Below are positions 1 to 8,258 of a stretch of 35,863 bases of DNA, one piece after another. The translations under genes and the position numbers were made by a program. Positions within the stretch are counted from its first letter, which is position 1, and every line of letters starts with the position of its first letter. The notes beneath the pieces were generated by a model that was not told the DNA's origin, searched no databases, and saw only the letters and a program-made list of their open reading frames with translations. Origin of the DNA: Rhodospirillaceae bacterium (lineage in GTDB: Bacteria > Pseudomonadota > Alphaproteobacteria > Rhodospirillales > Casp-alpha2); NCBI GenBank assembly GCA_016845145.1, contig JAERTE010000128.1, positions 1-35,863 of the forward strand, written 5' to 3'.

Positions 1-304
1 TGATGGGGGGAGGTCGGGAGGGGGGTGATCGGAATGAAGGCCCGCGATCTTTAAACGAGAGGCAGTCGAGGTGGAGAGATTGGCTTCGTTCCGTCACAAT
101 TTTTCCTTCCCACATAAAAACAATAACTTACACGCAGGCGTTTGGTCGAAATTCACCGCTCGGCAGGGCCCGACGCGCCCTGAAATGGCTGTCGCGGCCG
201 CCACCTTTGATTCAAACCGGCACACGCCGCTTGCCCGCATGGACAAGCCCCCCCGCATTGCCTAGATTGCCCGCTATCCAACGACTTTCCGCAAGGAGTG
301 CCCG
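1..304. other. Non-coding stretch upstream of proS
   Basis: No open frame here looks like a real gene; the frames that exist overlap each other and show no recognisable protein. The left end is G-rich on the + strand (runs at 5-10, 16-18 and 20-25). A short AT-rich patch follows around 108-130. The right end carries the proS ribosome binding site (AAGGAG, about 292-297). I found no tRNA, terminator or convincing -35/-10 pair. Confidence 0.5.
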
Positions 305-1618
305 ATGCGCCTGAGCCGCTATTTTCTGCCGACCATGAAAGAAAACCCGGCGGAAGCCCAAATCGTCTCACACCGGTTGATGCTGCGCGCCGGCATGATC
401 AGGCAATCCAGCGCCGGAATCTATTCGTGGCTGCCGCTAGGCCTTCGGGTATTGAAAAATATCGAGCAGGTGGTGCGCGAAGAGCAAGACGCCATGGGCT
501 GCCATGAAGTGTTGATGCCGACCATTCAGCCCGCCGATCTTTGGCGTCAGAGCGACCGCTATGACGACTACGGCCCGGAAATGCTGCGCATTAAAGACCG
601 CCACGACCGCGACATGCTCTATGGCCCCACCAATGAAGAGCAGATCACCGAAATTTTCGCCGGTTCCGTGCGGTCATACAAAGACGTGCCGCAAATGCTC
701 TATCACATTCAGTGGAAGTTCCGCGACGAAATCCGCCCGCGCTTCGGCGTTATGCGCGGCCGCGAGTTCCTGATGAAGGATGCCTATTCGTTCGACCTCA
801 CCCAGGAAGACGGCCGCAAGTCCTACAACAAGTTCTTCGTCTCGTACCTCAAGACCTACGCACGGCTGGGGCTCAAGGCGATACCCATGGCCGCGGACAC
901 CGGGCCGATTGGCGGCGACATGAGCCACGAATTTCTGATCTTGGCTGACACGGGCGAGAGCGAGATAGCGTGCCACCGCGACTATCTGGACATGGACTGG
1001 CAAGCCTCCGACATCGATTTCGATAGTGACCTGCAGCCTGTTGTCGATACGTATACGTCGAAGTACGCCGCCACCGATGAAATGCGCGATGCGGCGGCGG
1101 AAGCGGCACTTGGCGATGATCTCCGCACGGCGCGCGGCATTGAGGTCGGGCATATCTTTTTCTTCGGCACCAAGTATTCGGACAAGCTCGGCGCCAAGGT
1201 CGCGGGTCCGGACGGCGACGAGATCACCGTCGAAATGGGGTCTTACGGCATCGGCGTGTCGCGCCTGGCCGGCGCCATCATCGAGGCCTCTCACGACGAC
1301 AACGGCATCATCTGGCCGGAATCGATCGCACCGTTCAAGGTTGGCTTGATCAACCTGAAAGCCGGTGACGCCGAATGCGACGCGGCGTGTGACAAGGCTT
1401 ACGCCGATTTGCAGGGTAAGGGCGTCGAAGTGCTGTACGACGACCGCAATACGCGCGCGGGGGGCAAGTTCGCCGACATGGACCTGATCGGCCTGCCGTG
1501 GCAATTGGTGATCGGCCCGCGCGGACTTAAATCGGGCACCGTGGAGCTGAAAAACCGCGCCACCGGCGAGCGCGAGGAAATAAGCATCGAAAGCGCGCTG
1601 ACGCGCTTGTTGGTATAG
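305..1618 (+). CDS. proS: Prolyl-tRNA synthetase, short form without editing domain
   Basis: This cytoplasmic class II synthetase charges tRNA-Pro with proline. The 437-residue protein shows the motif 2 region ([17 protein letters not shown], about residues 138-155), motif 3 ([10 protein letters not shown], about 312-321) and a C-terminal anticodon-binding domain (from about 340, with [20 protein letters not shown]). The Escherichia coli enzyme is about 570 residues and carries an editing insertion between motifs 2 and 3. Here only a short linker fills that place, which is the known short alphaproteobacterial type. The start is fixed by AAGGAG about 7 bases upstream of the ATG. The lol permease follows 15 bases after the stop. 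The long frame on the opposite strand over this gene is a shadow. Confidence 0.97.
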   Translation: MRLSRYFLPTMKENPAEAQIVSHRLMLRAGMIRQSSAGIYSWLPLGLRVLKNIEQVVREEQDAMGCHEVLMPTIQPADLWRQSDRYDDYGPEMLRIKDRHDRDMLYGPTNEEQITEIFAGSVRSYKDVPQMLYHIQWKFRDEIRPRFGVMRGREFLMKDAYSFDLTQEDGRKSYNKFFVSYLKTYARLGLKAIPMAADTGPIGGDMSHEFLILADTGESEIACHRDYLDMDWQASDIDFDSDLQPVVDTYTSKYAATDEMRDAAAEAALGDDLRTARGIEVGHIFFFGTKYSDKLGAKVAGPDGDEITVEMGSYGIGVSRLAGAIIEASHDDNGIIWPESIAPFKVGLINLKAGDAECDAACDKAYADLQGKGVEVLYDDRNTRAGGKFADMDLIGLPWQLVIGPRGLKSGTVELKNRATGEREEISIESALTRLLV

Positions 1619-1633
1619 GGTAGGGGCGCTTAC

Positions 1634-2878
1634 GTGTTCAGCCGATTTGAATGGATGGTGGCATTGCGCTACCTGCGGTCGCGCCGCCAGGAAGGGTTTA
1701 TTTCCGTCATCGCGTGGTTCTCTTTGCTGGGCATCGCGCTCGGCGTGGCGACGTTGATCATCGTCATGGCGGTGATGAACGGGTTCCGCCAGGAACTGCT
1801 CACCCGCATCTTGGGACTGAACGGGCATTTGAGCGTCTATGCGACCGAAGGCAAAATGAGCGACTTCGACGGTATGGCCGGCACGCTGAGAAAGATGAAC
1901 GGCGTCGTTTCCGTATCGCCGATGATCGAGGGCCAGGTGATGGTCACCGCCAGGGGCAATTCGCAAGGCTCCGTGGTGCGCGGCTTGCGCCCGGCGGACT
2001 TGAAGAAACGCAAAACCTTGGCGACCAATATCGTTTCCGGCAGCCTTGACGACTTCAAGGGCAAGAACGTCGTTGTCATCGGCGAGCGCATGGCGCGCAA
2101 ACTGGGGGTAGATGTCGGTGACAAACTGACGCTGATTTCACCCAAGGGCCAGGTGACGGCGTTCGGCACCATGCCCCGGCTGAAGGCCTATGAGGTGGCG
2201 GCGACGTTCTCCATCGGCATGTTCGAATACGATTCCAGCTTCGTCTTCATGCCCTTGGAAGCGGCGCAATTGTATTTCCAACACAAAGGGACGGTCACCA
2301 ACCTGGAAGTGTTCGGCGACAACCCCGAAACCGCGCCGGCACTGGCGACCCAGATCATGATCGACATGGAGGGGGCTGTACGGGTGCACGATTGGCAGCG
2401 CGCCAACGCCAGCTTCTTCAACGCTATCCAGGTTGAGCGCAACGTCATGTTCCTGATCCTGACGCTGATTATCGTGGTGGCGGCATTCAACATTATCTCA
2501 TCCATGATCATGCTGGTGAAGGACAAGGGCCGCGACATTGCCATCCTGCGCACCATGGGCGCGACGCGCGGCATGATCATGCGGGTGTTCTTCTTGGCGG
2601 GCGCCAGCGTGGGCACCATCGGCACGCTGGCGGGCTTTGGATTGGGATTATCGTTCGCCGAAAACATCGAGACCATCCGGCAATGGATTCAGGGCCTGAC
2701 GGGCACTGAGCTGTTCGCCGCCGAAATCTATTTCCTCTCCAAGCTGCCAGCCGTGGTCGACCTCTCCGAGGTGATTGCGGTGGTCGGCATGGGGCTGGTG
2801 CTGTCGTTCGCAGCCACCCTCTATCCGTCCTGGCGCGCCGCGCGGACCGACCCGGCGGAGGCGTTGCGCTATGAATGA
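1634..2878 (+). CDS. lolC: Lipoprotein-releasing ABC transporter permease (LolC/LolE family)
   Basis: This is the inner-membrane permease of the Lol exporter, which extracts mature lipoproteins from the inner membrane and passes them to LolA. The 414 residues show the family layout: a cytoplasmic N-terminus ([18 protein letters not shown]), a first membrane segment at about residues 23-48 ending in [11 protein letters not shown], a large periplasmic domain (about 50-265), and three C-terminal membrane segments. It ends with the typical [18 protein letters not shown]. The start codon is GTG. Only one permease gene is present, so the transporter may work as a LolF-type homodimer rather than LolC plus LolE; that is inference. 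The stop overlaps the lolD start by 8 bases, indicating translational coupling. Confidence 0.94.
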   Translation: MFSRFEWMVALRYLRSRRQEGFISVIAWFSLLGIALGVATLIIVMAVMNGFRQELLTRILGLNGHLSVYATEGKMSDFDGMAGTLRKMNGVVSVSPMIEGQVMVTARGNSQGSVVRGLRPADLKKRKTLATNIVSGSLDDFKGKNVVVIGERMARKLGVDVGDKLTLISPKGQVTAFGTMPRLKAYEVAATFSIGMFEYDSSFVFMPLEAAQLYFQHKGTVTNLEVFGDNPETAPALATQIMIDMEGAVRVHDWQRANASFFNAIQVERNVMFLILTLIIVVAAFNIISSMIMLVKDKGRDIAILRTMGATRGMIMRVFFLAGASVGTIGTLAGFGLGLSFAENIETIRQWIQGLTGTELFAAEIYFLSKLPAVVDLSEVIAVVGMGLVLSFAATLYPSWRAARTDPAEALRYE

Positions 2879-3611
2879 CGGTGCCCTCGACGCGCTTACG
2901 GGCGACAGCATGGCGCAAAGTGGCGGCTCTGGTGGTGGTGCCGTGCTCAAGCTTGCCGATGTTCATCACACTTTCGGCAAGGGGCATCGACGGCTTGAAA
3001 TCCTCACGGGCGCCGATCTGGAAGTCGGATCGGGCGAGATCGTCGCGCTGGTCGGCCCGTCGGGCGCCGGGAAATCAACCTTGCTGCATATTGCGGGGCT
3101 ATTGGAAAATCCGGATTCCGGTGACATTTCCATCGGCGGCGAGAGTTGCGTCGGGCTCGGGGACAACGCACGCACCATGGTGCGCCGGCGCTCGCTCGGG
3201 TTCGTCTATCAATATCATCATTTGCTGGCGGAGTTTTCGGCACTGGAGAACATCGTCATTCCGCAAATCATTGCCGGCTATTCGCGCAAGGAAGCGCGCG
3301 GCCGTGCCGAGCAGATTCTCGAATGGATGGGGCTTTCCGAGCGCGCCACGCACCGCCCGGCGAAGCTCTCGGGCGGCGAACAGCAGCGTGTCGCCATTGG
3401 CCGCGCCATCGCCGCTGGTCCGGCGCTATTGCTGGCCGACGAGCCGACCGGCAATCTCGATCCCGGCACCGCCGACGAGGTTTTCGGCGTGCTGATGAAA
3501 CTGGTGCGCGGGTCGGGGATGGCGGCGCTGGTCGCCACGCACAATCCCGATCTGGCCAAACGCATGGACCGCATCGTGCGCCTGCACGACGGTAAATTGG
3601 TGGCGGCATGA
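2871..3611 (+). CDS. lolD: Lipoprotein-releasing system ATP-binding protein LolD
   Basis: This is the cytoplasmic ATPase that powers lipoprotein release with the permease encoded just upstream. The protein is 246 residues. It has a Walker A motif (GPSGAGKST), a Q-loop region ([18 protein letters not shown], the LolD/MacB-type form), an ABC signature ([14 protein letters not shown]), Walker B ([12 protein letters not shown]) and an H-loop (ATHN). The ATG at 2871 is chosen because GGAGG lies at 2857-2861, inside the end of the permease gene. An alternative ATG at 2910 would drop 13 poorly conserved residues. The stop overlaps the next start as ATGA. Confidence 0.95.
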   Translation: MNDGALDALTGDSMAQSGGSGGGAVLKLADVHHTFGKGHRRLEILTGADLEVGSGEIVALVGPSGAGKSTLLHIAGLLENPDSGDISIGGESCVGLGDNARTMVRRRSLGFVYQYHHLLAEFSALENIVIPQIIAGYSRKEARGRAEQILEWMGLSERATHRPAKLSGGEQQRVAIGRAIAAGPALLLADEPTGNLDPGTADEVFGVLMKLVRGSGMAALVATHNPDLAKRMDRIVRLHDGKLVAA

Positions 3612-4108
3612 TAAAGCGGTTCGGGTTTTTGTTGGTATGTCTTGCGGCGTTCGGTGCCGCTGATGTCCGTGACGCTCGGGCGCAGTCATCGATGATGTCC
3701 ATGCCCATGCATGGCAACTGGTGCGGGCCGGGCCATCCGTCAAACGGCTTTCGCGCCAGTCTTTCTCCCATTGATCCCGTCGATGCGGCGTGCCGCGAGC
3801 ATGATCTGTGTTACATCGCCGCCGGTCCGTTGAACTGCCGTTGCGATATCCAGTTGATGGGCCGCTTGCGTCATTTGCGCTACCCGAACCAGCATCTGTG
3901 GACGGTCGGACGCGCCATGTACGATGCGCTCGGCATGTCGCCGTGCACCAGCCCGGACGGCATGGCCTACAAGCAAAGCCGGGTGTGGCGGGATTTCGCC
4001 GACGAGGTTACGTCGGGCCGCGCGACGCCGTTCGATCTGCCCATGCGGATGATGTATCTGGGGCTGTCGACGCTGCGCAACAAGAGCCTTATGAATGACT
4101 GGCGCTAA
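3608..4108 (+). CDS. Secreted phospholipase A2-like protein
   Basis: The 166-residue protein has an N-terminal signal peptide (hydrophobic core about residues 6-19, probable cleavage after ARA at 23-25). The mature part carries the PLA2 signature: a calcium-loop-like segment WCGPG (38-42), the catalytic pair H65-D66 in the form CREHDLCY, and C-x-C-D with D80, which matches the second active-site aspartate of PLA2 enzymes. Cysteines at 39, 62, 68, 77 and 79 could form disulfides. The expected activity is calcium-dependent hydrolysis of the sn-2 ester of phospholipids in the periplasm or outside the cell. It starts inside the lolD stop codon (ATGA), so it looks co-translated with the Lol exporter. 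It converges on the nitrile hydratase operon with a 20-base overlap. The family call is fairly firm; the substrate and biological role are unknown. Confidence 0.82.
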   Translation: MIKRFGFLLVCLAAFGAADVRDARAQSSMMSMPMHGNWCGPGHPSNGFRASLSPIDPVDAACREHDLCYIAAGPLNCRCDIQLMGRLRHLRYPNQHLWTVGRAMYDALGMSPCTSPDGMAYKQSRVWRDFADEVTSGRATPFDLPMRMMYLGLSTLRNKSLMNDWR

Positions 4109-4445
4109 GATGTACCGGCTGGCCGTGCGGGGTGTTCAGATAAGCCCGGCGCCAGGCTTCCTTGCGCTCCGCCATGGCGTCTGAATCGGTGGCGCCTTTT
4201 TCGCGCACCAGGCGCTCCAGGGCGCGCAGCCAGTGGTCGTAGTAGGTGTCGCCCAGGTCCGGGTCACCGGCATCGCGGGCGCGTCGCATCTCGTCGCCGA
4301 TGGTTTCGGTCCACTCTTTCCAGGTGAACAGGCCGCCTTCGGAAAGTTGCACGGCGAGCGCAAATGCCTCGGCTTGCCAGGGCTCGGCGAAGACCGGCCC
4401 GTCTTCGTCATGGGGCTGCAGGGGTAGGGGGGTAACGTCCGTCAT
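4089..4445 (-). CDS. Nitrile hydratase accessory protein
   Basis: This 118-residue protein is the third gene of the alpha-beta-accessory operon. It is visibly a paralogue of the N-terminal half of the beta subunit next door. Both have a PVF-x-x-x-W segment, a stretch ending TYYDHW or TYYENW, then a leucine-rich LERLVREKG or LETLLVEKG. Small activators of this kind act as chaperones that deliver cobalt-loaded alpha subunit to the enzyme by subunit swapping; that is known for related systems and inferred here. The ATG at 4445 is chosen because it overlaps the beta stop as ATGA, whereas a longer frame would run into beta. The conserved tail HGQPVHL is present near the C-terminus. Confidence 0.85.
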   Translation of the reverse strand: MTDVTPLPLQPHDEDGPVFAEPWQAEAFALAVQLSEGGLFTWKEWTETIGDEMRRARDAGDPDLGDTYYDHWLRALERLVREKGATDSDAMAERKEAWRRAYLNTPHGQPVHLSASHS

Positions 4446-5101
4446 GTGGCCTCCAGATACGGTTCCCATAGATCCACATACACCGGATCATCACCGGGCG
4501 CCCCGTCCCCCCAAAGTTCACGGGGTTCGAACCGGACACTGTAAAGAGGCGCGCCGTCACGATGGCCTTTCGCATTGGAATCGGCAAACACATGAACGCC
4601 ATGCAACCGCTTGATGGTCCCGACACGCCCCCGCACGTAACGCGGCGCGCGGGTATGATAGAGCGGATGGTCGTTGAGAACCCGCACGTGGTTGCCGACT
4701 TCGAATGCCGGAGCGATGTCATCCGCCATCCGTGTCGGACCGCCAGCAGCAAGGATAGCCTTGGCCCCCTCAACGCCCGGCACGATGTATCCCGTCGCCG
4801 GCCCGGCTGCCTTACCACTCTGCAATTCATCGGCGCTGACCAAACCTTTTTCGACCAACAGTGTCTCCAGCCCGGCCATCCAGTTTTCATAGTATGTGTT
4901 GCGCAGATAATCGACCGGGTGTTGGCGCTCACGGGCATAGCGACCTTCGTCGATGTTCCATTGGCCAAGAAAACCACAGGCCACCGTCACGGCGAAAGCT
5001 CGGCGTTCCCAATCATCATGGAACACAGGCTCTTCAGTTTCCGGTTCCGGGTTGACCAACCCCAGGCCGTGTTGCCCACCGAGATCGTGCGGGCCGTTCA
5101 T
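4442..5101 (-). CDS. nthB: Nitrile hydratase beta subunit
   Basis: This is the beta subunit of the heterodimeric metalloenzyme that hydrates nitriles to amides in the cytoplasm. The 219-residue product begins [14 protein letters not shown], the characteristic beta N-terminus, which fixes the ATG at 5101. The conserved [10 protein letters not shown] segment lies in the N-terminal half. The C-terminal barrel-like half contains [17 protein letters not shown] and [12 protein letters not shown], typical of the family. The start overlaps the alpha stop and the stop overlaps the accessory start, each as ATGA. All three proteins should therefore be made in balanced amounts from one message. Confidence 0.94.
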   Translation of the reverse strand: MNGPHDLGGQHGLGLVNPEPETEEPVFHDDWERRAFAVTVACGFLGQWNIDEGRYARERQHPVDYLRNTYYENWMAGLETLLVEKGLVSADELQSGKAAGPATGYIVPGVEGAKAILAAGGPTRMADDIAPAFEVGNHVRVLNDHPLYHTRAPRYVRGRVGTIKRLHGVHVFADSNAKGHRDGAPLYSVRFEPRELWGDGAPGDDPVYVDLWEPYLEAT

Positions 5102-5712
5102 GCCTTCACCTCTGGGATCACTTCGACCCCAACCATGGAATTGCGGGTGACGATTTCTGCCAATTGGTTCTCGCTCCAGCCGTCCGTTCCGGCGGGGCGC
5201 TCGGGGATGACGAGATAGCGCATTTCGGAGGTCGAATCCCAAACCCGGATTTCCGCGTCTTCCGGGACCGAGGTGCCGAACTCCGCCAACACGCCGCGTG
5301 GATCCTGAACGACGCGAGATCGGTAGGGCGCCGACTTGTACCACACCGGCGGTAACCCCAAGACCGTCCACGGATAGCAAGAGCAGAGCGTGCAGACGAC
5401 GACATTATGGACATCCGGCGTATTCTCAACAGCCACGATATGCTCACCTTGCCGACCCTGAAAGCCGAAGGCCTCAACAATAACAGCCGAACAATCCTCC
5501 TTAATGGCTGCCTTGAAGTCGGCATCCATCCAAGCTCGGGCAACAACGCGCGCGCCGTTGCGCGGCCCGACCTTATATTCGTACATGTCAATCAGCACAT
5601 CCAGAGCCGCCGGATCAATCAGGCCTTTCTCAACCAACAAGCTCTCCAGCGCCTTGACCCGCAAGGCGGGATCCGGCGGCGGCTCGGTAAAATCGTGTCC
5701 GTCGTGCGGCAT
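5098..5712 (-). CDS. nthA: Nitrile hydratase alpha subunit, cobalt type
   Basis: This is the metal-binding subunit of nitrile hydratase. In its 204 residues the metal claw is VCTLCSC with cysteines at 107, 110 and 112. Threonine in the second position of CTLCSC marks the cobalt (non-corrin Co3+) class, while iron enzymes have serine there. In the active enzyme two of these cysteines are oxidised to sulfinic and sulfenic forms. Around it lie the conserved [15 protein letters not shown] segment and a C-terminal [17 protein letters not shown] lies about 10 bases ahead of the ATG, and a candidate promoter lies further upstream. Thiocyanate hydrolase is related, but two full-length subunits plus an accessory gene fit nitrile hydratase better. 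Confidence 0.95.
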   Translation of the reverse strand: MPHDGHDFTEPPPDPALRVKALESLLVEKGLIDPAALDVLIDMYEYKVGPRNGARVVARAWMDADFKAAIKEDCSAVIVEAFGFQGRQGEHIVAVENTPDVHNVVVCTLCSCYPWTVLGLPPVWYKSAPYRSRVVQDPRGVLAEFGTSVPEDAEIRVWDSTSEMRYLVIPERPAGTDGWSENQLAEIVTRNSMVGVEVIPEVKA

Positions 5713-5744
5713 GACGCTTTTTCCTTCTCAGCAACTGGTTTCGA

Positions 5745-5772
5745 ATTATAGATGGGCTACGAATGGATTCAA
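5745..5772 (-). promoter_or_regulatory. Candidate promoter of the nitrile hydratase operon
   Basis: Read on the - strand, TTGAAT (5772-5767) and a perfect TATAAT (5750-5745) are separated by 16 bases. The -10 lies 32 bases ahead of the alpha start. This is a pattern match only. It sits in an AT-rich divergent region (5713-5940) that must hold promoters for both directions. Confidence 0.45.
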
Positions 5773-5940
5773 ACGAATGTGATGCAATCCTACTGATCTC
5801 AATTGATATGCATTTTTATAAATCATTAAAAATACCACCTATTTGTGAATTTAAGGAATAAGTATTATCAGATATTCACTGTCGCCGTCCGGCCTCCTTC
5901 AAGCGTACGATCCGATTGATCATTGGGGAGGAGAACAATC

Positions 5941-7008
5941 ATGGGTTCAACCTACGACGTTATAATCATGGGTGCGTCTTACGGTTCGTTGCTTGCCGCC
6001 AAATTGGCCCTCGCTGGTCACAATACAACGCTGATTTGCCTGCCTGAAGAAGCCGATCTGATTAATGCGGAAGGCATCAGGGTACGTATACCCATTAGAG
6101 GCCGAGATGGGCTGGTTGATATCTACTCGCGCGACGTGCCGGGCATCGTGAACGCGGACGGGCCGAACGAGGTCAAACCGGCGGAGTTCGATCTTGCCGT
6201 GCTGGCCATGCAAGAGCCGCAGTATGGCGCGCCGGGCGTCCGTGAACTCCTTAATCAGGTCGCATTATCGAAGATGCCGTGCATGTCGATTATGAACATG
6301 CCACCGCTGCCATATCTTGCACGTGTTGCGGGACTGGATATCTCAAAGCTGACAGATTGCTACACTGATGCAACCGTGTGGCAGAACTTTGATCCCGCCT
6401 GTATCACGCTGTGCAGTCCGGATCCACAGGCCTTCCGGCCACCAGATGAAGCCGCTAATGTATTGCAGGTTGCACTACCGACAAATTTCAAGGCGGCTCG
6501 GTTTGAGTCTGACGATCATACGGCCATGCTGCGCCAAATGCAGAGCGATATTGAAGCGGTTCGGTTTGACGAAGGCGGGGAAAACCTCGAACTGCCGGTC
6601 AAATTGAAGGTTCATGACTCGGTATTCGTGCCGCTCGCCAAGTGGAGCATGTTGCTGACCGGCAATTATCGTTGCGTGCAGGATGGTGGTATCCGCTCCA
6701 TCAATGAGTCCGTTCACACGGATATTGATCAATCAGCCTCGATCTACAATTGGGTGAATGAGCTTTGCCAAGGGTTGGGTGCAGCCCCCGAAGATCAAGT
6801 GCCATTCGAGAAATACGCCAATGCGGCAACTGGTTTGCTCAAGCCCTCATCCGCAGCGCGAGCCTTGGATGCCGGCGCCCAGAACATCGAGCGGGTCGAC
6901 CGGTTGGTGAAATCCGTTGCAGCCATGCATGGGATGCGATCAGAGTCCGTTGATGAAACGGTTGCGATTGTCGATGCCCGGCTTGAGGCCAACCGGCGAA
7001 AATCTTAG
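5941..7008 (+). CDS. Ketopantoate reductase-like NAD(P)-dependent dehydrogenase
   Basis: The 355-residue protein has an N-terminal Rossmann motif (VIIMGASYGSLLAAKLALAG, glycine-rich loop GASYGS). Its C-terminal half resembles the ketopantoate reductase fold: a lysine at K234 in LAKWSMLLTGNY, matching the family's catalytic lysine followed by an asparagine, and KPSSAARALDAGAQNIERVD, matching the conserved substrate-side segment. It probably reduces a keto acid or oxidises a hydroxy acid. The true substrate is not ketopantoate by any evidence here, and the glycine loop departs from the usual GxGxxG. The ATG at 5941 is chosen because GGGGAGGAG precedes it; a longer frame from TTG at 5923 would place this binding site inside the gene. 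It is divergent from nitrile hydratase and its stop overlaps the enolase-family stop by 4 bases. Confidence 0.72.
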   Translation: MGSTYDVIIMGASYGSLLAAKLALAGHNTTLICLPEEADLINAEGIRVRIPIRGRDGLVDIYSRDVPGIVNADGPNEVKPAEFDLAVLAMQEPQYGAPGVRELLNQVALSKMPCMSIMNMPPLPYLARVAGLDISKLTDCYTDATVWQNFDPACITLCSPDPQAFRPPDEAANVLQVALPTNFKAARFESDDHTAMLRQMQSDIEAVRFDEGGENLELPVKLKVHDSVFVPLAKWSMLLTGNYRCVQDGGIRSINESVHTDIDQSASIYNWVNELCQGLGAAPEDQVPFEKYANAATGLLKPSSAARALDAGAQNIERVDRLVKSVAAMHGMRSESVDETVAIVDARLEANRRKS

Positions 7009-8138
7009 CGGTACACTTCGTGTCCGGTCTGCCATTCGGTTAAGTCTTCCAATGGCACGTCGACACCGATACCCGGCTCGCCATTCATGCGGAAACTGCC
7101 GCCTTCAATCCCCGGCACCAAGGCGGTGAATGTACTGCGCAACGGATTCTCATTGCTGTCGATTTCGAGCAAACCGTCACCGCCCGCTGCTGCCATCAAG
7201 TTGGCGGAATGCAGCAAGCCAATGCCGCCGGCCAGCCAATGCGGACAATATGTGCGTCCGATATCGACAGCTTTCCGCGCAACATCCATACAACCTTCAA
7301 CGCCGCCCCACTTGCCAACATCAGGCTGCACGAAATCAAGCCACTCCATGGCCGCATTGATGGTCTCAACACCGCGCAAATTCTCAGCGCCAGCCAACGG
7401 CAGCGGACAATCGGCTTTCAACGCACGCCATTCATCCGCCGGCCTGTCGGCCAAAATCGGCTCTTCCAGCCAACCAATAGGGTAGGGCGAGAAACGATGG
7501 GCGGCTGCAATGGCTTCATCGACGCTCCATCTTTGGTTGGCATCTAGAAACAAACGCTCCCCGTTCGCCATATCGGCAAGCAGCGCCTCGATATTCCGGA
7601 CATCGGTATCGCCATCGAAACCGACTTTCAGCTTATAGGCGCGATACCCCTCATTGCGGCACCTGGCGACGGTTTCCACACAGTCAGCAGGATTGAGGCC
7701 ACTGGCATAGGCTGGCACCACATCTGGCGCCTCCGAATTGAGTAATGTACGCAATGGCAAGCCTGCACGACGCGCCGCCAAGTCCCAAAGGGCTTGGCTT
7801 GTCGCGGCAATAATTCCCTCGACGGGGCCAGGCTCATCAGATTGCACGGAAAGAACATGCAGTTTGGAACGCAAACCATCACAGAAGCCCGCAATATCCG
7901 ACGGGTCGATTTCGGCGCCAACCACATGTTGCGGCAATGCCCACCCGGCCAATTTGGCGCGATGTTCCGTGGTGAAAATCGGGAAGTTGCCCCAGATTTC
8001 CCCCCACCCGAACTGACCATCGGTATTCTCAATCCGAATTAAAGCCATCGCCCGACTGGGGATGGTGCTGAAAGACGTCACCACAGCCTGGGAAACCTTG
8101 GCGCGAAACGTATAGACCTCAAGATTTGCTATTTTCAT
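7005..8138 (-). CDS. Enolase-superfamily enzyme of the mandelate racemase type
   Basis: The 377-residue protein has the capping N-terminal domain followed by a barrel with a full set of catalytic residues. These are a KxK motif (K169, K171 in YKLKVG), metal ligands D199 (LFLDANQRW), the acidic pair E225-E226 (LEEP) and E252 (GAEN), and a dyad D273 (QPDVGKWGG) with H300 (CPHWLAGGIG). The spacing of D273 to H300 (27) equals that of the Asp-His dyad in mandelate racemase. Enzymes of this group abstract a proton next to a carboxylate to racemise, cycloisomerise or dehydrate acids and sugar acids. Lysine and histidine on opposite faces would allow racemisation or dehydration of either stereoisomer. 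The substrate cannot be read from sequence. The neighbours (dehydrogenase, nitrile hydratase) suggest small-molecule catabolism. Confidence 0.85.
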   Translation of the reverse strand: MKIANLEVYTFRAKVSQAVVTSFSTIPSRAMALIRIENTDGQFGWGEIWGNFPIFTTEHRAKLAGWALPQHVVGAEIDPSDIAGFCDGLRSKLHVLSVQSDEPGPVEGIIAATSQALWDLAARRAGLPLRTLLNSEAPDVVPAYASGLNPADCVETVARCRNEGYRAYKLKVGFDGDTDVRNIEALLADMANGERLFLDANQRWSVDEAIAAAHRFSPYPIGWLEEPILADRPADEWRALKADCPLPLAGAENLRGVETINAAMEWLDFVQPDVGKWGGVEGCMDVARKAVDIGRTYCPHWLAGGIGLLHSANLMAAAGGDGLLEIDSNENPLRSTFTALVPGIEGGSFRMNGEPGIGVDVPLEDLTEWQTGHEVYR

Positions 8139-8163
8139 TCAGCGAACTTACGAGAGATCGGCT

Positions 8164-8196
8164 TTATCAACAATAGTCGAAAAATCTTGTGGATAA
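8164..8196. promoter_or_regulatory. Pair of DnaA-box-like sites upstream of dnaE
   Basis: TTATCAACA at 8164-8172 (+) is one base off the DnaA box. TGTGGATAA at 8188-8196 is a perfect TTATCCACA on the - strand. The two face each other in the 120-base gap between the divergent enolase-family gene and dnaE. Another perfect TTATCCACA occurs inside dxr (about 18707), so one match alone means little; the pairing and location make this one worth noting. Confidence 0.35.
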
Positions 8197-8258
8197 CCCT
8201 GGTTTGCACCCCAACATCTGGTGACAATTGATCGCTGATATGGAATCCTGCCGGTGTC

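Noticed and set aside
5..25. Possible G-quadruplex at the left edge
   Set aside because: Only three separated runs of three or more G are present, so a standard four-tract, three-layer structure is not supported.
674..1966. 430-codon open frame on the - strand over proS and lolC
   Set aside because: It is antisense to two clear genes, shows no family motif and has a histidine/arginine-rich composition typical of a mirror frame of GC-rich coding DNA.
5098..5712. Thiocyanate hydrolase instead of nitrile hydratase
   Set aside because: That enzyme shares the CTLCSC claw but has three separate subunits; here full-length alpha and beta plus an accessory gene match nitrile hydratase.
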